Below, in pieces: positions 15,232-25,353 of a stretch of DNA of 64,000 nt (its first letter is position 1; each line of letters begins with the position of its first letter). The position numbers and the translations under genes are program-made. Under the pieces are notes generated by a model. The model saw only the letters and a program-made list of their open reading frames with translations, was not told the DNA's origin and ran no database searches. The DNA comes from DATJOJ01 sp035507035 (GTDB lineage Bacteria; Acidobacteriota; Terriglobia; Terriglobales; Acidobacteriaceae): assembly GCA_035507035.1 (NCBI GenBank), contig DATJOJ010000055.1, forward strand, positions 3,866 to 67,865, given 5' to 3'.

Positions 15232-17877
15232 TCAAAACTCCGCCGCGGGATAGGAGTAAGTCGGAAAGGTTGCGGGCACTTTGGGTACGGTGATGGAGGG
15301 ATTGACGCGTCCGGCGTGTTGGATGGTGTCGTTGGTCTTGGTGTAGTCGAAACCGAGAACGGGCGAGCTCGATAACAGGAAGTCGCTAGGCTGGCCGGTG
15401 TGGCGAAACCCGGGATCACTAATCGTTCCGCCACGATCTTCGTTCATCGGTAGCGGCTTGCCGTCCACCTGTGGAGTTCCATTCTGCCACTCGCGAAAAG
15501 AAAGAAAAGTCCAAAAACGCGGCTTGGCATGAGGCGGCGGAGTGCAAGCGTTCAAGTTTGGAGGGGTGCCCGATAAGACGTGAAAGGCCCGGGAATCGCT
15601 GGCGAAGCGGCCGTCGGTGCGCCAATACAGGTTCGCTTGAAAGTTGTGGTACTGGTTGTAGGGCAAGCCACAGGAATAAGCGCAGCCATCCATGACATAG
15701 AAATCGGGCGAGTCCGCGCGGTCGAAATAGAAGATGTTGCTGATCATGTCGACCTGCGGCGTTGTGCGATTGCAGCCCTGCGGCCAGGGATAGAGTTCGG
15801 TGAACATATTCTCCCGGCTATACGCAAATATGTTGTTCTTGAAAACATTGGCGGCAAAGCCGGGCGGAGGGGCGCCGCTGATCTCAACGGCGTTTTGAGA
15901 GTTGCGAAAGATGACGTTATTTTCGATGTCGAATCCCGCGGATTGAATATCGAGATAGATTCCGGCACCGCCGTAGGCTGAGCCATGAACGCCTTGGTCG
16001 ATGACGGAGGAATCGCTCACGTCGTGCACCAAGTTGTTGAGGATACGATTCCCGGTGCCGCTTTTCTTGGGCCCGCCGACGTTGTAGTAAAGCGCCCCGC
16101 CATCAGCAGTGATGCCTTGCAGCAGGTTCCAGAGATGATTGTACTGGCTGAGGATGTTGGACCCATTCTCTCCCGGGCAAGCGATCAGGCAAATGGAAAT
16201 TCCGGCGTGATAACCGTCAGTGACATCGTTGTGGCTGTAATTGATGTCGTTTCCATTGCCCTGGGCGATGCCTTCCCCGTCGGGAAAGATGCGGCCGTAG
16301 CCCTGGATGAGGTTGTTTTGGACGGTGATGGAGTGCACGACGTAGGACGCCTTGTCCCAGCCGATGGGGTGATGACCAATACGGATACCGCTGTCACCGA
16401 TGTCGTAAAAGGCGGAGTCTTGAATGATGTCGTTTGCGGCAGAATCACCGGAGCGACTGTCAGCCGAGGCGATCAGGATTCCAGATGAAGAAGTATGGCG
16501 GATGACGATGTGATCGAAAGTGACATGCTGGCAACTTTCACAATCGATGGCTTCGGGAAGAACCGATTCGCCGTTCTCGTCATCGTTGAAGCCGGACAAA
16601 GCTGGCATAAAATTGTCGACTTCGAAGGTAATGCCGCGAAAGGTGACGTAGTCGAGATCGAGGGCGGAAAGCAGGCTGCCGCTGACTGAATCCGCAGGTT
16701 GAAGCTGCGCGATGACGATGTTATCGGAATTGGGATTCTCTCCCGCATTTGCAACGTAATTTAGGGTCCAGGGAGAAGTGGAACGATCGAGGAACCACAG
16801 GCCGGTTTGACCAGCAGCGGCTTCTTGTTCGAAGGCATCTTTGGCGTTATCGATGACGTAGCGATGGCCGGGGGTGGGGCCGAAGAAGTTGAACTCCGTG
16901 TCTTTGCCCTTGGTAGCGGCAGTGAAATAGATAATGTGGCGCTGGGTGTCGACGCAATTGATGCGCATGACATCCACGGTCCAAGCGTCGAAGAGAGTGA
17001 TTTCGATGTCGCCAGCGGGATAGTTTGTGGCTGGGGCCCGGCAGGGATTGCCGGCGGTGGGATTGAGGTTCTTCCAAGCGGTAATGCCGGTGTCGCGAGG
17101 GTCATATTCGAAACGGTCCAGGCACTTAGAGTCCTGGGTATAGCGAACTTGTCTTACGCTCGGACAATCGGAGTCCGGTCCGACGGGATGGACTTCGCCA
17201 AAAACCCGGAGGAAGCTACCGAGATTGCAATTGGCAGTGCTGACGGTCTGGCCACTCACGGTGTCGCGACAGGAACTGCCGCTCACGTAGTACCCAGTTC
17301 CAGACGCTGACTGCACACGGGAGCGCATGCGCCGCTCGCCGTCATAAAAAAGATATTCGAAGGGCTGGATATTGGCAGGAAGACGAACCTGCCAGCGATT
17401 GCCGGAAACCTTTGTCCAGGTCAAGCCAAGACCAGCGTTGCCGACTGCAACGCCTCCGCTGACGACGGGCAATTCTCCCGAGTAATTCTCCCAGGTGATG
17501 GGCGTATCGGCCGTGCCGGAATCGTCGACGGTGAAGTTCAGAGTGCCGGGGTTGGTCGGGCTAAGCCCGAGATAGTAGGTACCTGCGCGGAGCTTTACCG
17601 AGATTGGACGATGGGGATTGCCCTTGATCATCAACTTTTGTAGAGCGACCTGAGCGCCCGCGATGGAGGCAAAGGGACCGTCGGACTTTGAGGCGTTAGG
17701 AGCGGGGAGTTTGCCGGTCCAGGAATCATTACCATCGGGTGCCACAAAGAATTCGAGGCCTGATGAGGACGCCACTGGATTTCTCGACTGGCCGAAGGAG
17801 ATGTTTTCAGAAGTGGCGGGATGCGAAATCGCAGCGAAGACCAGATAGGCGCACACAAGACCCCAACGGATTTTCAT
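15232..17877 (-). CDS. Large secreted right-handed parallel beta-helix protein
   Basis: 881 residues from the ATG at 17877 (MKIRWGLVCAYLVFAAI signal peptide), preceded by GAAAGAAAGGT. The frame runs open to 18765 but the extra part has no conserved features. The mature protein begins FFVAPDGNDSWTGKLPAPN, the typical first strand of pectate-lyase-like or DUF1565-like beta-helix proteins. Repeats of Asn/Asp-rich coils follow (ITVQNNLIQGYGR, NDINYSHNDVTDGYHAGISI, NRILNNLVHDVSDSSVID, FDIENNVIFRN). This is the architecture of polysaccharide lyases, mannuronan epimerases and glycosidases with a beta-helix. I cannot assign the substrate. It probably acts outside the cell on plant or microbial glycans. 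Confidence 0.82.
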   Translation of the reverse strand: MKIRWGLVCAYLVFAAISHPATSENISFGQSRNPVASSSGLEFFVAPDGNDSWTGKLPAPNASKSDGPFASIAGAQVALQKLMIKGNPHRPISVKLRAGTYYLGLSPTNPGTLNFTVDDSGTADTPITWENYSGELPVVSGGVAVGNAGLGLTWTKVSGNRWQVRLPANIQPFEYLFYDGERRMRSRVQSASGTGYYVSGSSCRDTVSGQTVSTANCNLGSFLRVFGEVHPVGPDSDCPSVRQVRYTQDSKCLDRFEYDPRDTGITAWKNLNPTAGNPCRAPATNYPAGDIEITLFDAWTVDVMRINCVDTQRHIIYFTAATKGKDTEFNFFGPTPGHRYVIDNAKDAFEQEAAAGQTGLWFLDRSTSPWTLNYVANAGENPNSDNIVIAQLQPADSVSGSLLSALDLDYVTFRGITFEVDNFMPALSGFNDDENGESVLPEAIDCESCQHVTFDHIVIRHTSSSGILIASADSRSGDSAANDIIQDSAFYDIGDSGIRIGHHPIGWDKASYVVHSITVQNNLIQGYGRIFPDGEGIAQGNGNDINYSHNDVTDGYHAGISICLIACPGENGSNILSQYNHLWNLLQGITADGGALYYNVGGPKKSGTGNRILNNLVHDVSDSSVIDQGVHGSAYGGAGIYLDIQSAGFDIENNVIFRNSQNAVEISGAPPPGFAANVFKNNIFAYSRENMFTELYPWPQGCNRTTPQVDMISNIFYFDRADSPDFYVMDGCAYSCGLPYNQYHNFQANLYWRTDGRFASDSRAFHVLSGTPPNLNACTPPPHAKPRFWTFLSFREWQNGTPQVDGKPLPMNEDRGGTISDPGFRHTGQPSDFLLSSSPVLGFDYTKTNDTIQHAGRVNPSITVPKVPATFPTYSYPAAEF

Positions 17878-18189
17878 GAGTACCTTTCTTTCAGGATGAT
17901 TCCAATGAAGGGGCGCAGGGATGAGTTTACACTGACCGTCAGCGCTTCGCGAAGCGGCAGGATGAGGCTGAAGGCTCCAACTCAAATGGAGACTTTCATC
18001 TCGCAGAGAGTAGCCCATGCCACGAGAGTTTGCGCTGACGGATGGGAGCGTTTTGTAATGATTTGTGAAGCGTAACAAACTCTTTCTTCGGCTCTTGACA
18101 ACGATTTTGTGCTGCTGCATCCTGACCAAGGCACTCGGGGACAACTCCCTCCTCCGCGAACCTCTCGCCCCGACGTGAAGGGAAAACCT
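17878..18189. promoter_or_regulatory. Divergent promoter region
   Basis: 312 bases between the beta-helix gene (minus) and the PQQ-like propeller gene (plus). It must hold both promoters. TTGACA (near 18096) could be a -35 for the plus gene, but no good -10 follows at the right distance. GAAGGGAAAACCT before the GTG at 18190 is the ribosome binding site of the plus gene. No other gene is visible here. Confidence 0.4.
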
Positions 18190-20208
18190 GTGAAATCGAT
18201 TAGCACCGTTGTGTTTGCACTGCTCCTTGCCGGCGGTACTTTCAGCTTTGCCGGCGAGCATACTCCGGCAACTGGTAATCCTCATCTGTCGGTAGGTCAG
18301 ACGTACTGCACTGGTTCGAGTGCGTGCGTCCTGACGGCCCATAATGACAACAATCGTGACGGCGCGAATTCGAACGAAAGCATCTTGAAGGCTTCGGCCC
18401 TGAATTCGACCAACCATCCCACTCCGCGCTGGCTGGCAACGACGGACGGGCTGCTCTACGCACAGCCACTCTATGTCCACCAATTGATGATCAATGGCGT
18501 GGCGAAGAATGTGGTCTATGCAGCCACGGAGAACAACAGCATCTACGCGTTTGACGCCGACAGCACCAGCCAGAGCGGAACTGCATTGGCGCAGGTCAAT
18601 CTGAACAATGCCAGCGATCTGGGATCCGGGACGACCGAGATTGCGGTTCCCTACAGCGATCTGCCGCGAGAGTGCAGCCTGGTGGTTCCTGAGGTTGGGA
18701 TTACGGGAACACCGGTGATCGACGTCTCCGTGACTCCGCCGGTGATTTATTTCATTACCAAGCATGAGGACGTGAGCAGCTCAGGCGGAAAAACCTATCG
18801 TCAGAAGTTGCACGGAATCTATGCCGACACATTGCAGGAAATTCCTGGCAGCCCGCTCATTTTGGATACGAACTTTGCCGAGACTTACGCGCCGGAATAC
18901 GACCCCTTGTACAACCATCAGCGGCCGGGACTGACTCTGATTCCAACCGGAAGCGGTACTTCGAAAATCTGGGTTTCGTGGGGATCGAATTGCGATTTCG
19001 TTCCGTACTGGGGCCTGGAAATGGAATTCGTGTACAACTACACGGGAACCCAGGGTTTTGCCAATACCTACAACGTGGTGAGTGCGTCTCCTTCGTGTAT
19101 TTCGCAGCCTTGCCAGACGGGAATCTGGATGGCGGGTGGGTCGCCGGCGGCGGATGCGAATGGGAACGTCTACCTCGCGACAGGAAACGGAGCGGATTCA
19201 CTGCAAGGCGCTGGGGAATATAGCAACAGCATTTTGCGCCTGAACGATAGCGGCTTGCAGGATTTCTACTCACCACCAGATTTCGACGCGCTGAATCATG
19301 GAAAATCTGTGGTGGCCTGCACCAATCCGAATCCGCCAAGCTGCCCCGCACCGTGTTCGCTCGACAGCACCGGAAAATATTGCCAGTTTGAATTGCTGAG
19401 CGATGACTGGGACTTAGGCGCGGGTGGAGTATTACTTCTAAGTCCTTCATTCAAATTAACTAATCCGGAAATCGTTGCGTCGGGCAAGCAAGGGATGATC
19501 TACGTAGCGTATGCCGACGGCTTAGGCCACGTGGATTCGCATGAGGCGAATCCTTCGGAGTACGCCTGCGGGCTGGCCAATGCGCCGACATCGGGCGCAA
19601 TCGCGCAATGTTTGCAGGGTTTTCCTCCCACTACGAATCCGGATGAAGACGATAGCGGAATTCGGGGTTCGATGGCCTTCCTCGCGGGCGCGCCTGGCAG
19701 CGAATACAACTTCATGTACGCAGCTGCGATCTTGGGCCCGCTGAATGTTTTCTGGTTGCAAAACCACAACGGAGTCGGGAGATTTTACCCGGTAGCGGGA
19801 ACGGCCATTTCGCCTCATATTTTCAACCCCGGAGCTTCGCCTTCGGTGACATGGAATAGCGCGAAGGGCGCGAAGATTACGGATGGAATTGTGTGGGCTC
19901 TGGATACGGCGGGCGCATCTACAGGACGCAAGCAGGCCCTGAACGCGGTCGTCTACGCATACCGGGCGATTCCGACAAGCAAGAATCCTTCGACGGCGCT
20001 GGGGACCGAACTTTGGGATAGCTCGGCATACAGCTCGACGAACCCCGGCAATCCGGGCGCGGTGAAGTTCACCGTGCCGACGATTGCCGATGGTCAGATT
20101 TTTCTGGGCGGCGGGGCACAGGGATACTTGCCCGGCGGAACAAACTGTCCGGTGCCGACGACTACAGTGCAGCCGACCGCATGCGGCGGGTTAGCAATGT
20201 TCAAGTAG
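18190..20208 (+). CDS. Secreted PQQ-like beta-propeller protein
   Basis: 672 residues from GTG 18190 (VKSISTVVFALLLAGGTFSF), chosen because AAGGGA precedes it and the signal peptide then starts at residue 1; an ATG at 18109 would add 27 unconserved residues. The mature protein has repeated beta-propeller blades: YAATENNSIYAFDAD, GITGTPVIDVS, GGSPAADANGNVYLATGNG, GGVLLLSPSFK, GKQGMIYVAY and VPTIADGQIFLGG. These are quinoprotein-like (PQQ repeat) blades. No calcium/PQQ dehydrogenase active site is evident, so it may be structural or binding. A paralogue lies at 29210-30919. Confidence 0.8.
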   Translation: MKSISTVVFALLLAGGTFSFAGEHTPATGNPHLSVGQTYCTGSSACVLTAHNDNNRDGANSNESILKASALNSTNHPTPRWLATTDGLLYAQPLYVHQLMINGVAKNVVYAATENNSIYAFDADSTSQSGTALAQVNLNNASDLGSGTTEIAVPYSDLPRECSLVVPEVGITGTPVIDVSVTPPVIYFITKHEDVSSSGGKTYRQKLHGIYADTLQEIPGSPLILDTNFAETYAPEYDPLYNHQRPGLTLIPTGSGTSKIWVSWGSNCDFVPYWGLEMEFVYNYTGTQGFANTYNVVSASPSCISQPCQTGIWMAGGSPAADANGNVYLATGNGADSLQGAGEYSNSILRLNDSGLQDFYSPPDFDALNHGKSVVACTNPNPPSCPAPCSLDSTGKYCQFELLSDDWDLGAGGVLLLSPSFKLTNPEIVASGKQGMIYVAYADGLGHVDSHEANPSEYACGLANAPTSGAIAQCLQGFPPTTNPDEDDSGIRGSMAFLAGAPGSEYNFMYAAAILGPLNVFWLQNHNGVGRFYPVAGTAISPHIFNPGASPSVTWNSAKGAKITDGIVWALDTAGASTGRKQALNAVVYAYRAIPTSKNPSTALGTELWDSSAYSSTNPGNPGAVKFTVPTIADGQIFLGGGAQGYLPGGTNCPVPTTTVQPTACGGLAMFK

Positions 20209-20758
20209 CAGGGGGCCAAGGAACAGCTGTGCTGAGGGCTGCCAAAAATTCCTAAAGGCTGGCGGGTGAAGATCGTAACGAGATGCTTAGTGGTGATTTG
20301 GATGACGATATCTCTGTTTGGGGAGAACCCGAAAAGAAGGATCGCGCGAATCTGATTCCGGATACGTGGAAGTCGAAATGCGACCCATTGTCAGAACAAC
20401 GGAGTTAAGGCCTAGCTGAGTTCTGCACTGACACTCCCGACCCTGGAGAAAGATGCTTGCCAGTGTGCAACACTCTGCACACCTACTTCTTATAGACCCA
20501 CGGAAAATGGGCTTTTAGGGGACGGTCTGGCTAGGTTTCTCAGGGGGTTGTATCATGCTAATCACGTGGTCGTTGGGGCGACATTTTGGTGGGGCAAGTG
20601 CTGCTTAACTACGGTGGCGGAGGACCGTCTTCCAGCGGTTCTGGGATGGGGTGTCCGATTCGCCAATGTGTCCAGGGGTCAGCCAGATGTGACTGAGAGG
20701 GCGAAGCTATGTTCGCCCCAAGCGCATTTCTAGGGGATTATTTCTAGGTCGTAAATTA
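20209..20758. other. Intergenic region before the FkbH cluster
   Basis: 550 bases with no convincing gene. The open frame 20548-20733 (61 codons) has no features. An inverted repeat, TGTGCA-acactc-TGCACA, lies near 20464-20481 and might be an operator. The promoter of the following plus-strand cluster must be here. TATCAT near 20549 is a possible -10, but the -35 is not clear. Confidence 0.4.
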
Positions 20759-21226
20759 ATGAGCCAAGTGATAGATCCGGCGATTGAACCGGCGGCAACA
20801 GTCGCGACGATGACAGGATTCCGCTTTCACCATATTGGAGTCGCGTGCCGCGATATGGAAAAGGAAGCGGAAGCGCTGCGCTTGCTGGGCTATGAGATGC
20901 AGGGCAAGCCCTTCACGGATCCGCTGCAAAGAATACACGGCTGCTTCTTAGCGGGGATTGGCCCGCGAGTAGAGTTGCTGGCGCCGCTGGACGAAACCTC
21001 GCCGATTCTGTCGTGGCTGAATAAAGATATAAAGATGTATCACCAGGCGTACGAGGTGGATTCGATGGAGCGCGGCTTGGCCAAGTTGACCGCGCAACAC
21101 GCGGTGGTGCTCTCGAGACCGAAGCCTGCGATTGCATTTGGCGGACGCAAAGTAGCTTTTCTGATGCTTCCCAATCGTTTGCTGGTCGAGTTGATCGAGT
21201 GTCCGGAGTTAGAAAACGGGCAATGA
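20759..21226 (+). CDS. VOC-family protein (glyoxalase / methylmalonyl-CoA epimerase-like)
   Basis: 155 residues. FRFHHIGVACRDMEKEAEAL with HHIGV opens the first beta-alpha-beta-beta-beta module, and RVELLAPLDETSPI and HQAYEVDSMERGLAKL follow, as in methylmalonyl-CoA epimerase relatives. Metal ligands of the VOC fold are plausibly His29, Glu at VELL and the His at YHQAYEV. In this cluster it could act on an acyl-thioester held by the ACP. The stop overlaps the next start by 4 bp (ATGA at 21223). Confidence 0.8.
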   Translation: MSQVIDPAIEPAATVATMTGFRFHHIGVACRDMEKEAEALRLLGYEMQGKPFTDPLQRIHGCFLAGIGPRVELLAPLDETSPILSWLNKDIKMYHQAYEVDSMERGLAKLTAQHAVVLSRPKPAIAFGGRKVAFLMLPNRLLVELIECPELENGQ

Positions 21227-21984
21227 CAGATTTGACCACCACCCGCTTTGTGACGATCAGCGTGGATGACGGAGATCCGCGAGATTTCCGAACGGCAGAT
21301 CTGCTGAAGAAATACGGGCTGGAAGCGACCTTTTATATTCCGTCCAAGAATCCGGAACGGCCGGTGATGACGGAGAACCAAGTGCGAGAGCTGGCAGGCA
21401 GCTTCGAGATTGGCGCACATACGGTGAATCATTTGCCGCTGAAGGCGATGCCCGACTCGCAAGCGTTTGAGGAAATCTCGGGAGGCAAGCGCTGGCTGGA
21501 AGATTTGCTGGGCAAGCCGTGCGTTTCTTTTTGCTATCCGCGCGGGAAGTTCAACAGCAGCACGCCGGGATTGATCAAGAAAGCAGGATTTTTGGGCGCG
21601 AGGACTTGCCTATTCAATTTGACTACGTTTCCGCAAAATCCTTTTTTGTGGGGCTTGAGCACGCATGCTTACTCGCATAGCAAGATGATTCAACTCCGGC
21701 ACGCCGCGCTAGAAGGCAACTATCGCGGCTTGGTGAACTTTTTGAGTACCTATAAAGGTACAACGGACTGGCAGCAGCATTTTCACATCGCGCTAGATCA
21801 TGTAGAACAGAATGGTGGGATCGCCCACCTATATTTTCATAGCTGGGAGATTGACGAATTGAAACAGTGGGACCGATTGGAGGCGACGCTGGCCGCGATA
21901 TCGCAACGGCAAGGGTTTACGCGGGTGACCAACGGTGAGCTGTTTGCAATGTGGAAAGCGCAGCTTGACTCTGCAAGGAACTAA
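21223..21984 (+). CDS. Polysaccharide deacetylase (NodB-like)
   Basis: 253 residues from ATG 21223. The NodB homology domain opens with FVTISVDDGDPRDF (motif 1, Asp-Asp), then GAHTVNHLPL (metal His box, motif 2) and CYPRGKFN (motif 3). The C-terminal HLYFHSWEID holds the motif 5 His. Such enzymes remove acetyl groups from N-acetylated sugars. The overlap with the VOC gene and the 4-bp gap to the ACP gene mark an operon. In this setting the substrate is probably a cell-surface sugar or its lipid-linked precursor. Confidence 0.88.
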   Translation: MTDLTTTRFVTISVDDGDPRDFRTADLLKKYGLEATFYIPSKNPERPVMTENQVRELAGSFEIGAHTVNHLPLKAMPDSQAFEEISGGKRWLEDLLGKPCVSFCYPRGKFNSSTPGLIKKAGFLGARTCLFNLTTFPQNPFLWGLSTHAYSHSKMIQLRHAALEGNYRGLVNFLSTYKGTTDWQQHFHIALDHVEQNGGIAHLYFHSWEIDELKQWDRLEATLAAISQRQGFTRVTNGELFAMWKAQLDSARN

Positions 21985-21988
21985 TTCT

Positions 21989-22333
21989 ATGAATGTTTCT
22001 GTGACACAAACACCGCAAAACGGCGCCAGCCGCTTTGATCATGTGCTGAAGGTGATTTACGCATCGGTTTCAGAACTCAACCAGCAACTGCCGAAGGAAC
22101 AGCGCATCGAGCAGACGCCGGCGACGGTGCTGTTTGGCGACGGCGGTCGCTTGGATTCGCTGGGACTCGCGAACTTTATCGTAATCACGGAACAGAAACT
22201 GGATGAGTCGTTCGGATTTCAAATCGATTTAACCGCAGACGATCCTTTCTCCTCGGCTACTGGCCACTTCCGAACCATTCACTCGCTCGCAACCTATATT
22301 TCAGATCTGGTAACTAGAAAGACGGAAGGCTAA
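21989..22333 (+). CDS. Acyl carrier protein-like protein
   Basis: 114 residues from ATG 21989 (a longer open frame starts at 21935 inside the previous gene). The carrier motif is GGRLDSLGLANFIV, with Ser57 as the likely phosphopantetheine site, and the helices around it fit an ACP. It lies 4 bp after the deacetylase and 10 bp before the FkbH gene. FkbH proteins load glyceryl groups from 1,3-bisphosphoglycerate onto such an ACP, so the pair is functionally coherent. Confidence 0.85.
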   Translation: MNVSVTQTPQNGASRFDHVLKVIYASVSELNQQLPKEQRIEQTPATVLFGDGGRLDSLGLANFIVITEQKLDESFGFQIDLTADDPFSSATGHFRTIHSLATYISDLVTRKTEG

Positions 22334-22343
22334 GCGCAGTTGG

Positions 22344-24116
22344 ATGGACGCTCCTCGCAGTAATCAAAATCAAGGTGAGACTGCGGTAAAGCTGCATCTC
22401 ATCTCCGATTTCAATCTCGATACCCTCGGAAATTGCCTGGCGAACAACGACTTGTCACCCCGAGTGACAGCGCAGCCAGCGCCCTTCGGGCAAGTCTTCC
22501 CTACCCTCCTGCAGCCAAATAGCGATCCCTCGGATTTTGCCCTGGTGTGGACGCTACCCGAGAAGATTATCCCCGGTTTCGAGCAAGCTTTGAATGGCGA
22601 GCAAGTAGATGAGACCCAATTGAGGGCGGAGCTAAATCAATTTGGCGATTGTTTGCTGGCGGCCCAAAAGCACTTTCGCGCGATTTTTGTAGTTTCGTGG
22701 ACGCTACCCGGTTACCGACGTGGAAACGGGATGTTGAGCATGAGGAAGAGTGGGCCACGAAAGTTACTGCTCAAGTTAAATCTCATGCTGGCAGACAAGT
22801 TGGAGGATAGTCCGAGCATTTATTTGCTGGATGGGCAGCGCTGGCTGGATGAGGCGGGCAAGAACGCGTATAGCCCAAAGCTCTGGTATTTGACCAAGAC
22901 GCCGTTCCAGCCGAAGGTGCTGAGCGCCGCAGCAAGGGATTTGAAGGCTGCGATTGCAGCGGTGCTGGGCAGCTCCCGCAAGCTGCTGGTGCTCGATCTC
23001 GATGACACCCTGTGGGGCGGCATCGTGGGCGATGTGGGATTGGAGAATCTGAGGCTCGGCGGACACGATCACATCGGCGAAGCGTTTCTCGATTTTCAGC
23101 GGGCGATCAAAGCGCTGCGGAATCGCGGCATCCTCTTGGCGATTGCGAGCAAGAATGAAGAAAACATCGCGCTTGAGGCTCTGGGCAAACACCCGGAGAT
23201 GCTGCTGCGGGCGGAGGATTTTGCCGCCAGACGTATCAATTGGAACGATAAGGCGGCGAACATCGTCGAATTGGCCGAGGAGCTGAATCTTGGGCTGCAG
23301 TCGGTTGTATTCATTGATGACAATCCGGTAGAGCGGGCACGGGTGCGCGAGGCGTTGCCAGAAGTATTGGTGCCGGAGTGGCCGGAAGACAAGACACTGT
23401 ATGCAAGCTCGCTGGGCGAACTCGACTGCTTCGATTCTGCCTATGTGACGGCAGAGGATGCATCGCGAAACGAGATGTATGCGGAAGAGGCGGAACGCAA
23501 GCGAGCACGGGCGACGATTACGTCAGCGGAAGAATGGCTGCTGTCAGCACAGACAGCAGTGAAGGCGGAAGAGTTCAGCGAGGCAAATCGCGAACGCGTG
23601 GTGCAGTTACTGAATAAGACAAATCAGATGAACCTGATGACCCGGCGCTTATCGAGCCAAGAGTTGCAGAATTGGCTGAGTGGAGGCCGGCGAAAATTGT
23701 GGGCTTTCCGCGTGAGCGATCGCTTCGGGGATTCCGGACTTACGGGAATTCTGAGCCTGGAGGTCGACGGGGGAACGGCGCGCATCGTAGATTTCGTGAT
23801 GAGTTGCCGAGTCATGGGACGCAATGTAGAGCGGGTGATGGTAGCGTGTGCGGTGCAGTATGGTTCAGCGTTGGGTCTGGAAGAATTGCAAGCCGAATAC
23901 TTGCCAACGGCAAAAAATAAACCTTGTCTTACGTTCTGGACGTCTTCCGGATTTGGGCAAAAGGAAAATCGTTTTAGCTGGCCATTACGTGACCCTTATC
24001 CATTTCCTGCCGGCATTGAAGTTGACGGTGTATTGAGCGCGTCCTCAACTTCGGGCGGTACTGCCGTATCCGCCCAACTCGACTCCCGCGATTCTCTGCC
24101 TCAACTCAGTAACTAA
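22344..24116 (+). CDS. fkbH: FkbH-like HAD protein (HAD-IIIC, glyceryl-ACP loading)
   Basis: 590 residues. An N-terminal domain with APFGQVFPTLLQPNS is typical of FkbH-like proteins. The HAD core begins LLVLDLDDTLWGG with Asp218 and Asp220, followed by IASKNEENIALEAL and VVFIDDNPVERARVREALP. A GNAT-like C-terminal part follows (LWAFRVSDRFGDSGLTGILS, FVMSCRVMGRNVERVM). FkbH enzymes transfer the glyceryl moiety of 1,3-bisphosphoglycerate to an ACP. The ACP gene is directly upstream, so the cluster probably makes a glyceryl- or lactyl-derived acyl group for transfer to a sugar. Confidence 0.92.
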   Translation: MDAPRSNQNQGETAVKLHLISDFNLDTLGNCLANNDLSPRVTAQPAPFGQVFPTLLQPNSDPSDFALVWTLPEKIIPGFEQALNGEQVDETQLRAELNQFGDCLLAAQKHFRAIFVVSWTLPGYRRGNGMLSMRKSGPRKLLLKLNLMLADKLEDSPSIYLLDGQRWLDEAGKNAYSPKLWYLTKTPFQPKVLSAAARDLKAAIAAVLGSSRKLLVLDLDDTLWGGIVGDVGLENLRLGGHDHIGEAFLDFQRAIKALRNRGILLAIASKNEENIALEALGKHPEMLLRAEDFAARRINWNDKAANIVELAEELNLGLQSVVFIDDNPVERARVREALPEVLVPEWPEDKTLYASSLGELDCFDSAYVTAEDASRNEMYAEEAERKRARATITSAEEWLLSAQTAVKAEEFSEANRERVVQLLNKTNQMNLMTRRLSSQELQNWLSGGRRKLWAFRVSDRFGDSGLTGILSLEVDGGTARIVDFVMSCRVMGRNVERVMVACAVQYGSALGLEELQAEYLPTAKNKPCLTFWTSSGFGQKENRFSWPLRDPYPFPAGIEVDGVLSASSTSGGTAVSAQLDSRDSLPQLSN

Positions 24117-24180
24117 ACATTTCCGAATTTCCAATCGCACTACCCCGTGTCGTATGATGTCTTAGCCTTCGGGAAACGCT

Positions 24181-25326
24181 TTGTCTTCGGCTCTTGTGAC
24201 AACAAGCAATGGCATCAGTACCCAATCAACCCCCAAGCTGCGTCAAGCAAGCTTCGACGACTATGCGCAGATTTGCGCGCTAGGCGCACCTTATGGGTTG
24301 GGAAAAGAGCCGTATGAAGAATGGGCGCATTTGTGGGCCAATAATCCGGTGTTTCAGGCCGTGCCGGATTGGCCGATGGGCTGGGTCTTAGAGAATGAAG
24401 AGCGCCAGATTGTGGGTCAACTGGCGAATGTTCCGCTGGCTTATCAACTCGGCAACCGGAAGCTGATCGCCGGCGCCAGCCGTGCGGTGATGGTCGATCC
24501 GAAATATCGGACGTATTCTTTTCAGCTCTTGAATCAATTTTTCCGGCAAAAAAAAGCCGACCTGTTCTTGGCGACCACAGTCAACGGGCAAGCCACCAAG
24601 CTCTATGAAGTGTTTCGTGCGGTGCGAGTTCCGGCGGGCACATGGGACAAGTCGGTATTTTGGATCACGAATTATCGGGGCTTCGCCGCCAGTGTTCTCA
24701 AGATGAAGGAATTGCCGGGCGCAGCTGCGATGAGCATTCCTGTAGGCCTGGGCTTGTGGGCTCGAGACGCTGTGGCGGGTGGAGTTTTCAGGACACGGGG
24801 AAAGTATGGTGAGCCGGAGTTTTGCAACGGATTTGACGATCGCTTTGACGCATTCTGGCAAGAGCTGTGCGAACGCTATCCCGGGCGCTTATGGGCGAAT
24901 CGTTCACGAGCCACGCTTGCGTGGCACTTCAAGCTTCCGCTGGAAAAGAAATGGGCATGGATATTAACCGTAAGCAAGGGTGGAAAGCTGGCTGCGTACG
25001 CGATCTTTCTGCGCCAGGACAACCCAGTGCACGGACTTATGCGCATGAGGGTGGTGGATTTTCAGACCGTGGAACCGAGTAATGAATTGTTGCGACCGCT
25101 GTTGGCAGCGGCGGTCGAACGATGCAGGAAAGAACGGATTCACATGCTGGAGGCGTCGGGCTTTGCTCCGGACAAACAAGCGGTCATTGACAGCCTATCT
25201 CCGAAATCCCGCAATCTCGATGCTTGGCGTTATATGTATAAAGCGGCCCAGCCGGGATTGGCAGAACAACTGAAAGATCCGGCAGTGTGGGACCCGACCT
25301 GTCTGGATGGGGACGCCAGTCTTTAG
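24181..25326 (+). CDS. GNAT-family acyltransferase
   Basis: 381 residues from the TTG at 24181. A TAG at 24163 limits the frame and no in-frame ATG occurs until about residue 60, so TTG is the most likely start. The domain order (RQASFDDYAQICAL, GWVLENEERQIVGQLANVPL, AGASRAVMVDPKYRTYSFQL) is a GNAT acetyl-CoA fold, with a second GNAT-like half at the C-terminus (WILTVSKGGKLAAYAIFL). It may transfer the ACP-bound group made by FkbH, or a simple acyl group, to a sugar amine freed by the deacetylase. The donor is unproven. Confidence 0.75.
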   Translation: MSSALVTTSNGISTQSTPKLRQASFDDYAQICALGAPYGLGKEPYEEWAHLWANNPVFQAVPDWPMGWVLENEERQIVGQLANVPLAYQLGNRKLIAGASRAVMVDPKYRTYSFQLLNQFFRQKKADLFLATTVNGQATKLYEVFRAVRVPAGTWDKSVFWITNYRGFAASVLKMKELPGAAAMSIPVGLGLWARDAVAGGVFRTRGKYGEPEFCNGFDDRFDAFWQELCERYPGRLWANRSRATLAWHFKLPLEKKWAWILTVSKGGKLAAYAIFLRQDNPVHGLMRMRVVDFQTVEPSNELLRPLLAAAVERCRKERIHMLEASGFAPDKQAVIDSLSPKSRNLDAWRYMYKAAQPGLAEQLKDPAVWDPTCLDGDASL

Positions 25327-25353
25327 ATTTTCCTTCCATACTTTTCAATTTCT

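Noticed and set aside
20548..20733. 61-codon frame in the spacer before the VOC gene
   Set aside because: No ribosome binding site and no conserved features.
22440..22500. Suspected repeat inside the FkbH N-terminus
   Set aside because: The translation (APFGQV, LLQPNS) is normal for FkbH-like proteins, so nothing was inserted.
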